This document shows positions 44,147-52,541 of a stretch of 64,000 bases of DNA, one piece after another. The stretch is from Terriglobia bacterium (lineage in GTDB: Bacteria; Acidobacteriota; Terriglobia; Acidiferrales; UBA7541). The stretch lies in assembly GCA_020073605.1 (NCBI GenBank), contig JAIQEW010000014.1, positions 1 to 64,000 on the forward strand. Reading direction: 5' to 3'. Under the pieces are notes generated by a model that saw nothing but the letters and a program-made list of their open reading frames with translations, was not told the DNA's origin and did no database searches. How positions within the stretch are numbered: the stretch's first letter is position 1; every line of letters begins with the position of its first letter. A program made the translations under genes and the position numbers.

Positions 44147-44853
44147 CAGCGGGGCGCCGAAAGAGTCTTTCGCCCCTTCGCCGCTCCGTTCATCCCGCCG
44201 TGCAACCATTGCACGGCCACGGATGTGAAGATCGCGCTCGCGCCTCTCTTCGGGTCGGCGAGCGGCGCGGGCCCCGGCCCGTCCTCCATGGCCTGTACGC
44301 GCACGACGCGCCCGGCGATCTCTCCGGTCGCCGTCCACTTGCCCCAGGGGATCTTTGCGACCACCGTGTCTCCCGCGGCATAGATGTGCGAGGTTTCAAA
44401 CCGCATTCCGGTCTGCGAGATGTCCTGCGTCATGGACTCTTCGGGCCAGGGAGTTCCGGCGAGGCGCACGAGGACGGGCAGCGCCAGGGGAGTGCGCGAG
44501 GAGTTTCGCCGCTCTCGTTCGAAGGGACGCGGCCATTTGCTCGGCGGCGGCGCAAATTGCAGCGCGATGCGACACCCGCCGCCGGTCGCGCGTTCCACGC
44601 GGACGATGCGCGCGGGAGTTTCCGGCTGCGCGGGACCGCTCGCGGCCGGATCGAAGGGGCACACGACCCACACGCGCGCCGGCGCGTCGCAAGGTTCGTT
44701 TCGGTGTACGAGCAGCCCTTCGCGGGACACATCCTCGGTTCGCGTCACTTCCAGGCGCATCCCGAGCGGTTCGTGCCAGCGAATCCGGGCGGAAAGCTGG
44801 AGCTGCGCGCGCGGATGCTTCCGTTGCTCGACGAACGTGGCGGGTGCCGGCAT
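44146..44853 (-). CDS. Tandem PilZ-domain protein
   Basis: A 235-aa protein containing two PilZ domains, the c-di-GMP-binding fold. The first carries EQRKHPRAQLQL (R-x3-R) and 'EDVSREGLLV' (D-x-S-x2-G); the second carries ERRNSSRTPLALPV and 'TQDISQTGMRFE'. Both therefore keep the ligand-binding residues. Tandem PilZ proteins are effectors of unknown output. The gene is coupled to the alpha/beta hydrolase and lies divergently from another PilZ gene with a 160-bp gap. The ATG at 44853 is chosen over the GTG at 44856; a strong ribosome binding site is not visible. Confidence 0.85.
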   Translation of the reverse strand: MPAPATFVEQRKHPRAQLQLSARIRWHEPLGMRLEVTRTEDVSREGLLVHRNEPCDAPARVWVVCPFDPAASGPAQPETPARIVRVERATGGGCRIALQFAPPPSKWPRPFERERRNSSRTPLALPVLVRLAGTPWPEESMTQDISQTGMRFETSHIYAAGDTVVAKIPWGKWTATGEIAGRVVRVQAMEDGPGPAPLADPKRGASAIFTSVAVQWLHGGMNGAAKGRKTLSAPR

Positions 44854-45013
44854 CACTATTCCATCGTAGCGGCAGCGCCCGCCCAGATCAATCCTTTCAC
44901 GGAGCCGACCGCATCGATTCCCGGATCGGTGCCTCGGGCGCGCCGAAAAACTCCGTTGCGCGGGCGGGGGAGCGATGGTAGCTTTGGCTCAGTTTTGAGG
45001 AACGGGAGGCTCC

Positions 45014-45340
45014 GTGGAAAACAGTGTGGAGCGGCGGGCGGCCCGGCGTTTTTCGATGATGCTTCCCTTGAAGGTGCGGTTCTCAATGGGCGACAGCGTT
45101 ACGGAGAAGCCCGGTGAAACCCGCGACGTCAGCTTCCGCGGCCTCTATTTCCTGATCGAGGCTGCCCTCGAGACAGGCAGCTCGATCGAGTTCGTCCTCA
45201 CGCTTCCGCAGCAGATCACGCTCGCCGGCGACGTCCATATCCGCTGCTACGCCCGTGTCCTGCGCGTCGAATCGCACAACGGACGCCGCGGCGTGGCCGC
45301 GCAGATCGAACGCTACGAATTCCTTCCCGCCTCGGCCTGA
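45014..45340 (+). CDS. Single-domain PilZ protein
   Basis: A 108-aa protein consisting of one PilZ domain. The ligand motifs are ERRAARRFSMMLPLKV and 'TRDVSFRGLYFLIEA'; the closing strand is 'GVAAQIERYEF'. GGGAGG lies 4 nt before the GTG start. It is divergent from a tandem PilZ gene, an arrangement that suggests shared regulation of c-di-GMP effectors. Single PilZ proteins often act as adaptors. Confidence 0.88.
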   Translation: MENSVERRAARRFSMMLPLKVRFSMGDSVTEKPGETRDVSFRGLYFLIEAALETGSSIEFVLTLPQQITLAGDVHIRCYARVLRVESHNGRRGVAAQIERYEFLPASA

Positions 45341-45474
45341 CGGGGCTTCGGCGCGCGCATCACGCCGCTGCGAATCTCAACAGTGGGTTATTGTCCGATT
45401 ATCCGACTCATCGGGACTTGACCACCTGTCCTGCTGTATTCTTGCCCTAGTGAGCCGATTCGTGAGTTTGGTTT

Positions 45475-45822
45475 ATGTCAAACGACATGACGAGAACGCG
45501 CGATGAGATTCTGGAAAACCGCCGTCGACTTAGAGCGGAGTACGGCAAGCTATTCGACTCCGTCGCCGAGCTTCTTTATCGCCACGATCCAATAGGAATC
45601 AATTTTGGCGACAATACGGACGAGTATGAGCCGGAAGCAGAGACCATCTTACCGAGGCTGCGCAGTTGCCACTCTGCGGACGATGTGCTCCAAGTTGTAC
45701 ACGCAGAGTTTGTTCGATGGTTTGACTCTGGCACCGCGGGCCCGCCAGAGCACTATCAGGGAATCGCTTTAGGAATTTGGAAACTTTGGCAGGAGCTCCT
45801 CGCTCGCAGGCCCAAGTCCTGA
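45475..45822 (+). CDS. Small conserved protein of unknown function
   Basis: A 115-aa acidic protein with the striking segment FRHDPIGINF-like 'YRHDPIGINFGDNTDEYEPE' followed by 'ILPRLRSCHSADDVLQVVH'. Similar proteins occur widely in bacteria, sometimes as polymorphic-toxin immunity proteins, but I cannot assign a named family. No signal peptide or membrane segment is seen. The upstream ribosome binding site is weak. It stands between the PilZ and HAD genes without a partner toxin nearby, so an immunity role is only a possibility. Confidence 0.65.
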   Translation: MSNDMTRTRDEILENRRRLRAEYGKLFDSVAELLYRHDPIGINFGDNTDEYEPEAETILPRLRSCHSADDVLQVVHAEFVRWFDSGTAGPPEHYQGIALGIWKLWQELLARRPKS

Positions 45823-45910
45823 TTTGCGCGCTAATCGGAAACTGACCCGCTGCCGAATTTCCTTCTCTTATCTCTCCCGCTGACGCAGAATTTATGTTTA
45901 AGGACTTCGC

Positions 45911-46597
45911 ATGGCACGCCACACCCTGCTCATCGACGCCGACGACACGCTCTGGGAAAACAACATTTTCTTCGAGAAGGCGATCGATGATTTCATCACG
46001 CGCCTCGAGCATCTCGGCTACACGCGCGAATACATCCGCCACATCCTCAACGAGACCGAGCGCCGCAACATCCGCCAGCACGGCTACGGCGTGCGCAGCT
46101 TCGGGCGTTCTCTCGAGGAGACGTATCTGAAGCTGGCGGGAAATTCCGCGCGCCGCGAAGTCGTCAAGAACATCGAAGAGCTGGTCCACGAGCTGGAAAG
46201 CACGCCTCCGCACATTCTCGACGGCGTTCCCGAAACGCTTGCCTATCTCGCCAAGCACCACCGGCTGATCCTGCTGACCAAGGGGGAGCCCGCCGAGCAG
46301 GCCGCCAAGGTCGAGCGCTCCGGCTTGCAGTCCTACTTCGAAGCCATCGAAATCGTCCTGGAGAAGGAATCGGAAACGTACGGGCGGATGATCGAGCAGT
46401 TCAAGATCGTGAAGTCGCACGGCTGGATGGTGGGCAATAGCCCGCGCAGCGACATCAACCCGGCGCTGCAATCCGGCCTGAACGCCGTCTTCATTCCGCA
46501 CTCGGCCACGTGGGAGATGGAAAAGTCGGAGCTCGAAAGCGGCACGGGAAGATTGCTGATCCTGGCGGCGTTCCGCGAACTCCGCGCGCATTTCTGA
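45911..46597 (+). CDS. HAD-family hydrolase
   Basis: A 228-aa phosphatase-like enzyme of the HAD superfamily. Motif I is LLIDADDTLWENN (nucleophile Asp), motif II is 'LILLTKG', and motif III/IV is 'MIEQFKIVK...MVGNSPRSDINPAL'. The cap region spans about residues 20-95. The overall pattern resembles PGMB-type/'YjjG-like' hydrolases. The substrate cannot be predicted. Confidence 0.9.
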   Translation: MARHTLLIDADDTLWENNIFFEKAIDDFITRLEHLGYTREYIRHILNETERRNIRQHGYGVRSFGRSLEETYLKLAGNSARREVVKNIEELVHELESTPPHILDGVPETLAYLAKHHRLILLTKGEPAEQAAKVERSGLQSYFEAIEIVLEKESETYGRMIEQFKIVKSHGWMVGNSPRSDINPALQSGLNAVFIPHSATWEMEKSELESGTGRLLILAAFRELRAHF

Positions 46598-46740
46598 CGA
46601 TGCGCGTTTTTCGCGCTCCGGATGCTTTTGCGGAGCGATGAGTTTCACCTGCCAAATTGTCCGCGATGTCCAGACCCCCGCTGCTTTCCGCCGCGCCCCT
46701 TCACAGTTAACATCGAATCCTGTTTGAGGAGGTTCGCACG

Positions 46741-47880
46741 GTGCCAACCGACTATCGCCCTGAATTCGCCGATTTCGAAGGCGTGGCGTATCTGAACGCT
46801 GCGCTCCAAGGCGCCATGCCGCTTACCGCCGCGCGTGAAGCGCAGGCCGCGCTCGAATGGAAGAAGCGGCCCGACAAAATACCGGACGCAGCGTACTTCG
46901 ATCTCCCGGATCGCATTCGCGAAAAAGTCTCCCGCGTAATCGGGGCCCGGCCGGACGAAATCGCCGTCACGAATGGCGCTAGCGCGGGGCTCGCGTCCGT
47001 AGCCGCGGGAATCGACTGGAAGCCCGGCGATGAAGTCTTGGTCGCGCGCGGCGAATTCCCGGCGCATTTTTCCACGTGGCTGCGCTACGAGCAGGCGGGA
47101 AAGCTCCGGGTGAAGGTGATCCAGCCGCGAGGCCGCTTCATTTCCGCCGACGACTACATCGAGCACATCGGGCCGCAAACGCGCGTCGTCTCCGCGAGCC
47201 TGGTACGATTCGACAACGGTGCGCGGCTCGACGCTCCTCGGGTGGCGCGCGCGTGCGAACAAGTGGGCGCCGCGCTTGTCCTCGACGTCTCGCAGTGTGC
47301 CGGCGCGACGACGATGGATATCCGCGGTCTCGGCGCGGCAATGGCCGTGTGTAGCGGTTATAAATGGCTTCTGGGACCTTACGGCGTGGGTTTCTTCTGG
47401 ATTGCCGGCGAATGGATCGAGCGCCTGCCGCTCGGCCCCGTCTACTTCATGGCGCTGGAAGGTGCGCGAAGGCTTCACGCCCTGCCGCTTGAAAATCAGC
47501 GCCCCTTGCCCGGCGCGCGCCGTTGGGATTCGCCAGAGACCGCGAACTTCACCAATCTTGCGTCGCTCGATTCGTCGCTCGATTTCGTCCTGCGCATCGG
47601 CGTGGACGCCATCCAGCGCCATATCGACGCGCTCGTCGATGAAATCATCGAGCGCCTTCCCGGCACGCGCTGCGCGCTGGCCTCGCCCGAGGATCGCGAA
47701 CGGCGCGGCCCCTACGTGTGCGTCGCCGCGCGCGATCCAGAGACCACGGCGGCGCTCCATGAGAAATTGAGTGCGGCCCGAATCCACGTCAGCCTGCGCG
47801 AAAATGCCCTGCGCATCGCGCCGCACATCTACAACACGCCGGAGGATATCTCGCGCCTGATCGAAGTCTTGTCTTCGTGA
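46741..47880 (+). CDS. Class V aminotransferase-fold PLP enzyme
   Basis: A 379-aa PLP-dependent enzyme of the selenocysteine lyase/isopenicillin epimerase group. The PLP-binding segment is 'SGYKWLLGPYGVGFFWI' and the cofactor contact 'LVLDVSQCAGATTMDI' includes the conserved Asp/Gln positions. It starts at GTG with GAGGAGG 8 nt upstream. Family members act as cysteine desulfurases, kynureninases or epimerases; the substrate is not evident. It converges with the TonB-like gene 13 bp further on. Confidence 0.86.
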   Translation: MPTDYRPEFADFEGVAYLNAALQGAMPLTAAREAQAALEWKKRPDKIPDAAYFDLPDRIREKVSRVIGARPDEIAVTNGASAGLASVAAGIDWKPGDEVLVARGEFPAHFSTWLRYEQAGKLRVKVIQPRGRFISADDYIEHIGPQTRVVSASLVRFDNGARLDAPRVARACEQVGAALVLDVSQCAGATTMDIRGLGAAMAVCSGYKWLLGPYGVGFFWIAGEWIERLPLGPVYFMALEGARRLHALPLENQRPLPGARRWDSPETANFTNLASLDSSLDFVLRIGVDAIQRHIDALVDEIIERLPGTRCALASPEDRERRGPYVCVAARDPETTAALHEKLSAARIHVSLRENALRIAPHIYNTPEDISRLIEVLSS

Positions 47881-47893
47881 AGGTTGCTGAGGA

Positions 47894-49621
47894 TTACCGC
47901 GGGCCGTAGTCTCTCGGATCGATGTAGGTGAAGGGTATGTGGACGACGGCTTCGAGATCGACGGGCACCCCCGCGCGCGTGCCCGGACGGAATTTCCACT
48001 GCGCGAGCGCGTCGATCGCGTTCCGGTCGAGTTGTGGATCGAGCCCCCGCACTACTTGAATGCTGTCCACCGATCCGTCCTTGCGGATGATCGCGTAGAG
48101 CACCACCTCGCCATGCACGTGGCCCTTGATCAGCTCTTGCGGATACTTCGGATCCGCCTTTTCGATCGGCACCGGCCCCGCAACTTGCTCCTTGTGCCTG
48201 AAAGGCGGCCCGATTTCCTCATCGAGTTCGGCGAAATTCAGAACCCAGCTCCCGCTCGCGCTGGTCAGGTTCGGCAGATTGACGTGCAGCGTGTACACCT
48301 CTTTGCCCGAGAAGATCTTTTCCGGCGGCAGGCTTGGATCGATGGCCGCCACGTTCGCGGGGCCTCGACGCGTGTTGGTCGCCGGCTCATACGGTGTCGT
48401 CGGCTTCAGGATCAGCCCGCCCGGACGCCTCGCCGCCGGCGTGATGCCCCCGCCTCCGCCGCGCGCAATTCCCGGGCTGATGCTCACCGCAGCCGGAAGA
48501 GAGCCCGCGCCGCCTGCTTCACCCGTGCCGATCGTTCCCGGCGCTGACCTCGAGTTTCCCTTTGCACCGGCGCTTGCACTTGCCGAGGAGTTCGCCATGT
48601 CTCCGGGAGCGCCGGGCTTCATTCCCTCGGGCGAGAGAGAAATACGCGCGGCCAGATTTCCCTCGGGCACGTTGACCTGGGGCGCGGGGGGAGCCGGTGT
48701 GGCGGAAAGCGCGATCAATCGGCGCAGATTCGCATCGCCCTCCGCCGCGGCGGCTCCGACTTCCGGCGCGGGGCCGGCGTCCGCTTTTGCCTGATGGCGC
48801 TCGATGACGGGAGCTGACATCGCGTTGAGCGTGATCCGCGGCCGGGGTATGGCGGTCGGCGATGGAGCGATATTCAGCGGGCCAGTATTTTTTTCCAGAT
48901 TCGGCGCTTCCGGCGCAGCCACGTCGCGGACGGCGCGCTTTTGAATGCGCGGTGCCGAGTCCGTCGGCGCGAGTTGCAGGTGCGGCCTCGCGATTTCAAC
49001 CGCGGACCACTGCACGATGTTGGGCAGCGGCGTCAAAATCTTCGGCGGAGCCGGCGGCGCATCGGGACGTATCAGCGTTTGCCGCGGGTGCGTCACGCGC
49101 ACGGGGATAGAAAGAATCGTCTGCCGCGGATGAAAAGCGTCGGCGCCGCGATCGTCAGGTGGCTTGGGCGCATCCTCCGGCTTCTTGGGAGCCGCGGCCG
49201 GCTTCGCCGGAGCGGCATGCAAGGTGATCGGCGGCAAATCCTTCGGCTCGCCGTACCACGTCAGCTCGATCTGCACGGGCGCGAGCGTGGGAGTGTTCTG
49301 CGGCAGGAATCCCCAGATGGGCAGTATCAGAATCCAGACGACTGCGATATGCCAGAGACACGAAGCCAGAAAAGCCCGGCCCGGCGGTTTGCCGCGAACC
49401 CATTCAACGCGGAATCCCCGGCTCTCCGCGAGCTCGCCGTATTTTGGTGGTCGCGGGCCCGCCACATTGGCGCGCACGCTCGACCAGAATTCCCGTCGCG
49501 GCGATTCCCAGTCAATGGCCAGATCGAGCCGTGGCAGTCGCGCGTGGGGCGGCAGCTCGACAAGGTAATCCGCGAGCGGAGGAGCCTCGGGTGGAATGAC
49601 TGGCTGCATGAGTCCGGCCAT
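47894..49621 (-). CDS. TonB-family energy transducer, long Pro/Ala-rich spacer
   Basis: A 575-aa protein. After a cytoplasmic segment of about 105 residues, one transmembrane helix is present (SCLWHIAVVWILILPIWGFL), then a very long Pro/Ala/Lys-rich periplasmic spacer, and finally a TonB C-terminal domain ('PVPIEKADPKYPQELI', 'GEVVLYAIIRKDGSVDSIQV', 'NAIDALAQWKFRPGTRAGV'). It would transmit proton-motive force to outer-membrane receptors, although no ExbB/ExbD is in the window. The long N-terminal cytoplasmic segment is unusual for TonB. The start is uncertain; ATG 49621 overlaps a TATAAT box and the ATG at 49609 is an alternative. Confidence 0.85.
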   Translation of the reverse strand: MAGLMQPVIPPEAPPLADYLVELPPHARLPRLDLAIDWESPRREFWSSVRANVAGPRPPKYGELAESRGFRVEWVRGKPPGRAFLASCLWHIAVVWILILPIWGFLPQNTPTLAPVQIELTWYGEPKDLPPITLHAAPAKPAAAPKKPEDAPKPPDDRGADAFHPRQTILSIPVRVTHPRQTLIRPDAPPAPPKILTPLPNIVQWSAVEIARPHLQLAPTDSAPRIQKRAVRDVAAPEAPNLEKNTGPLNIAPSPTAIPRPRITLNAMSAPVIERHQAKADAGPAPEVGAAAAEGDANLRRLIALSATPAPPAPQVNVPEGNLAARISLSPEGMKPGAPGDMANSSASASAGAKGNSRSAPGTIGTGEAGGAGSLPAAVSISPGIARGGGGGITPAARRPGGLILKPTTPYEPATNTRRGPANVAAIDPSLPPEKIFSGKEVYTLHVNLPNLTSASGSWVLNFAELDEEIGPPFRHKEQVAGPVPIEKADPKYPQELIKGHVHGEVVLYAIIRKDGSVDSIQVVRGLDPQLDRNAIDALAQWKFRPGTRAGVPVDLEAVVHIPFTYIDPRDYGPR

Positions 49622-49811
49622 TATACTCGATGGGGTCGGATGCACTCGGCATGCCAAGTGGCTGCAAGACCTGTGCGGACAGATCCGTTAAGGAGTCGTG
49701 TCTTCGGCTGTGACGTAACCGCTGCGTTTTCTGCGACGCCGTGACGCTGCAGTTCTAGGGCTCCTATGCCTCGCTCTCACGTCTCGCGCCCCCTCACCGA
49801 AGGCTGCCGCT

Positions 49812-50375
49812 TCAGGCCGCGGCTGCCAAGCGGTAAAAACTTAGCGCCGCGTCTCCCTGCTCGAGCAGGCGCGTTTGTTCGAGCCGGTCGAATCGCTCCG
49901 GCAGTTCCGTTTTGCGGCGATGTTCGACGATCACGATGCCGCCCGGCGCAATCAAATGGGAGGAATCGAGGAACTCGAGGACGAGCAAGCATTCCTCGTC
50001 GCGTTCGTACGGCGGATCGAGAAAAATGAAATCCGCCATCCGGTGCCGCGCCGCGAGTCTTTCCAGTCCTCGCACGGCATTCGCCTCGATCACTTCGGCT
50101 CCCGCGCGAATCCCGAGCGCTTCGAGATTCTGGCGCACCAGCCGCGCGCTCGCTGCGTGTGATTCGATGAAGACGGCCTCGCGTGCTCCTCGGCTGATCG
50201 CTTCGATGCCGATGGCGCCCGTGCCCGCATAGGCGTCCACGAACAGCGAATCCTCGATCGCCGGTCCGAGAATATTGAAGAGCGTTTCGCGCAGGCGGTC
50301 GCTCGTCGGCCGCAGGCGCAATTTTCCCGGGCCTTTCAATTGCCGGCTGCGGAATTTGCCTGCGATCACGCGCAT
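49812..50375 (-). CDS. rsmD: 16S rRNA (guanine(966)-N(2))-methyltransferase RsmD
   Basis: A 187-aa SAM-dependent enzyme that methylates G966 of 16S rRNA. It begins 'MRVIAGKFRSRQLKGP', the standard RsmD start, and holds 'RPTSDRLRETLFNIL', 'DAYAGTGAIGIEAISRGA' (SAM site) and the catalytic FLDPPY. The frame extends upstream but that part overlaps recG. The gene follows recG by 16 bp on the same strand, a common pairing. Confidence 0.95.
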   Translation of the reverse strand: MRVIAGKFRSRQLKGPGKLRLRPTSDRLRETLFNILGPAIEDSLFVDAYAGTGAIGIEAISRGAREAVFIESHAASARLVRQNLEALGIRAGAEVIEANAVRGLERLAARHRMADFIFLDPPYERDEECLLVLEFLDSSHLIAPGGIVIVEHRRKTELPERFDRLEQTRLLEQGDAALSFYRLAAAA

Positions 50376-50391
50376 GGTTTCATCCTGCCTC

Positions 50392-52506
50392 TTATCCCAC
50401 CGACGCCAACTGGTATCGCTTTTGCCAGACCGGGCTGAGCGATTCCAGCCGCGCGACCACCTCATTCGCACGTGCCGGATTCTCCGCCAGCGCGAAGGCC
50501 TCGCGCCGCGCGAGCTCGAGGATTTCATGGTCGCGCAGCGGCTGCGCGAAAGAAAAGGCCGCGTCGCCGTGCTGCCGCGTGCCGAAGAATTCGCCCGGCC
50601 CGCGCTGCTTCAGGTCCCGCTCGGCGACTTCGAACCCGTTGGTGGTGGCGACCATCGTCTCGATGCGATCCTTCGCGTCCCCCGTGATCGACTTCGGCGC
50701 GACGAGGATGCAGTGCGACTTTTCCTTTCCGCGCCCGATCCGGCCTCGGAGCTGGTGAAGCTGCGCGAGGCCGAACCGCTCGGCGTGCTCGATCACCATT
50801 ACCGTCGCGTTCGGCACGTCCACGCCGACTTCGATCACCGTGGTCGCGACGAGAATATCCAGCTCGCCGTGGCGGAACTTTTCCATCACCGCGTCTTTTT
50901 CTTCGTTCTTCAGCCGCCCGTGCAGCAGCCCCACGCGCATTTTGGGGAACACGCTCTTCGCCAGCCGTTCGTATTCCGCCGTCGCCGCCTTCAGCTCCTG
51001 CTTCGACTCTTCGATCACCGGATAGACCACGTATGCCTGCCGCCCGCTCGCGATTTCGCGGCGCAGAAATTCCCACACGCCCGGCAATTGCGTCTCCGGC
51101 GTCCACCGCGTCTCGATCGGCGTGCGTCCCGGCGGCAGCTCGTCGATCACGGAAAGGTCGAGGTCGCCGTAGAGTGTAAGCGCGAGCGTGCGCGGAATGG
51201 GCGTCGCCGTCATCACCAGCACGTGGGGCGACGCGCCTTTCTCGATCAGCCGCTTGCGTTGCAGCACGCCGAAGCGATGCTGCTCGTCCACGATCGCGAG
51301 TCCGAGCTTCTGAAACATCACCGGGTTCTCGATCAGCGCGTGCGTGCCGACCACGAATTTCGTTTCGCCGCTTGCGACGCGCTCAATCGCTCGCTCGCGT
51401 TCGGCATGCTTGCGCCCGCTCACGATCAAATCGACGCCGTATCCGGCGGGCGCGAAAATCCGCCGCGCGGAGAGAAAATGCTGTGCGGCGAGGATTTCGG
51501 TGGGCGCCATCAGCGCCACCTGATAGCCGTTCTCGATCACGATCGTCGCGGCTTCGAACGCCACGATCGTTTTTCCGCTTCCGACGTCGCCTTCGAGCAG
51601 CCGGTGCATCGGATACGGCCGCTCGAGGTCCGCCGCGATTTCCGCCAGCACGCGCTTCTGCGCGGCGGTCGGCTTGAACGGAAGGATTCGTTTGATCGCT
51701 TCCCGGATCTTCTCCTCGCGCACCCGCATGGCGATTCCGCGCTCGCGGTGGTCCGTCTGCCGCCGCAGCGCCAGCGCGAGCTGGTAATAGAAGAACTCCT
51801 CGAAGATCAGCCGGAGCTGGGCCGGGCTGCGGAAGCTGTTCAATAATTCGAGGCTTTCGTTCTTCGGCGGAAAATGCGCGTAGAGCAGAGCCTCGCGCCG
51901 CGTGGGGAAGCGATACCGTTCGCGGATTTCGTCGGGGAGCGCGTCTGCCACGCTGCCGTCGAAGCTCAGCAGCACGTTGTAAATGATCCGCCGCAGCATC
52001 CGCGAGCTGATCCCGCCGATCGCTTCGTAAATGGGCACGATGCGGCCCACTTCGGTCGAATCCGCGGGCGCCTGATCGCCGCCCACAAGCTCGATCTGCG
52101 GATTCACCATCTCGATGCGCGCCGGGCGATATGGATCGGCTTCCGCCTTCCCGTGCAGCACGAGCCGCTGCCCTTCCTTCAGCCGGCCTTCCAGATACGC
52201 GCCGTGAAAAAATCGCGCGTGCACCGAGCCCGACTTGTCGCGCACGGTGACGTGAAATACCGGCCCGCGCCCCCCGCGGAATCGCACGATGTTTCCCCCG
52301 CCCGCTCCAACCTCCCCGAGGATCGTGCACACCTGTCCGGGCACGATCTCCGCGATGGGGGTGAACCGGATGCGGTCCTCGTAGCGGAAAGGGAGGTAGC
52401 CGAGCAGATCGCCGACGGTCGCGATGCCGCGCTCCTCGAGCGCAGCGGCGCGGTTGGGGCCCACGCCTCGCAGGTACTTCACCGAGTTAGTCAGCACGAC
52501 GCTCAT
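50392..52506 (-). CDS. recG: ATP-dependent DNA helicase RecG
   Basis: A 704-aa helicase that remodels stalled replication forks and Holliday junctions. Visible features: the N-terminal helix-hairpin-helix-like 'KYLRGVGPNRAAALEERGI', the wedge domain, Walker A LLEGDVGSGKTIVAF, the DEQHRFGV box, 'TATPIPRTLALTLYGDLDLSVIDELPPGR' and the 'QLRGRIGRG' motif VI. Length agrees with family members (about 690-700 aa). ATG 52506 gives the typical N-terminus; the frame stays open further upstream but overlaps the dehydrogenase gene. Confidence 0.95.
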   Translation of the reverse strand: MSVVLTNSVKYLRGVGPNRAAALEERGIATVGDLLGYLPFRYEDRIRFTPIAEIVPGQVCTILGEVGAGGGNIVRFRGGRGPVFHVTVRDKSGSVHARFFHGAYLEGRLKEGQRLVLHGKAEADPYRPARIEMVNPQIELVGGDQAPADSTEVGRIVPIYEAIGGISSRMLRRIIYNVLLSFDGSVADALPDEIRERYRFPTRREALLYAHFPPKNESLELLNSFRSPAQLRLIFEEFFYYQLALALRRQTDHRERGIAMRVREEKIREAIKRILPFKPTAAQKRVLAEIAADLERPYPMHRLLEGDVGSGKTIVAFEAATIVIENGYQVALMAPTEILAAQHFLSARRIFAPAGYGVDLIVSGRKHAERERAIERVASGETKFVVGTHALIENPVMFQKLGLAIVDEQHRFGVLQRKRLIEKGASPHVLVMTATPIPRTLALTLYGDLDLSVIDELPPGRTPIETRWTPETQLPGVWEFLRREIASGRQAYVVYPVIEESKQELKAATAEYERLAKSVFPKMRVGLLHGRLKNEEKDAVMEKFRHGELDILVATTVIEVGVDVPNATVMVIEHAERFGLAQLHQLRGRIGRGKEKSHCILVAPKSITGDAKDRIETMVATTNGFEVAERDLKQRGPGEFFGTRQHGDAAFSFAQPLRDHEILELARREAFALAENPARANEVVARLESLSPVWQKRYQLASVG

Positions 52507-52541
52507 GCAATGAGTGGTCGTATCGCGGAAAGAATGAGCGG

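Noticed and set aside
45418-45442. TTGACC ... TATTCT promoter before the 115-aa gene
   Set aside because: The spacing is only 13 bp, too short for a sigma-70 promoter.
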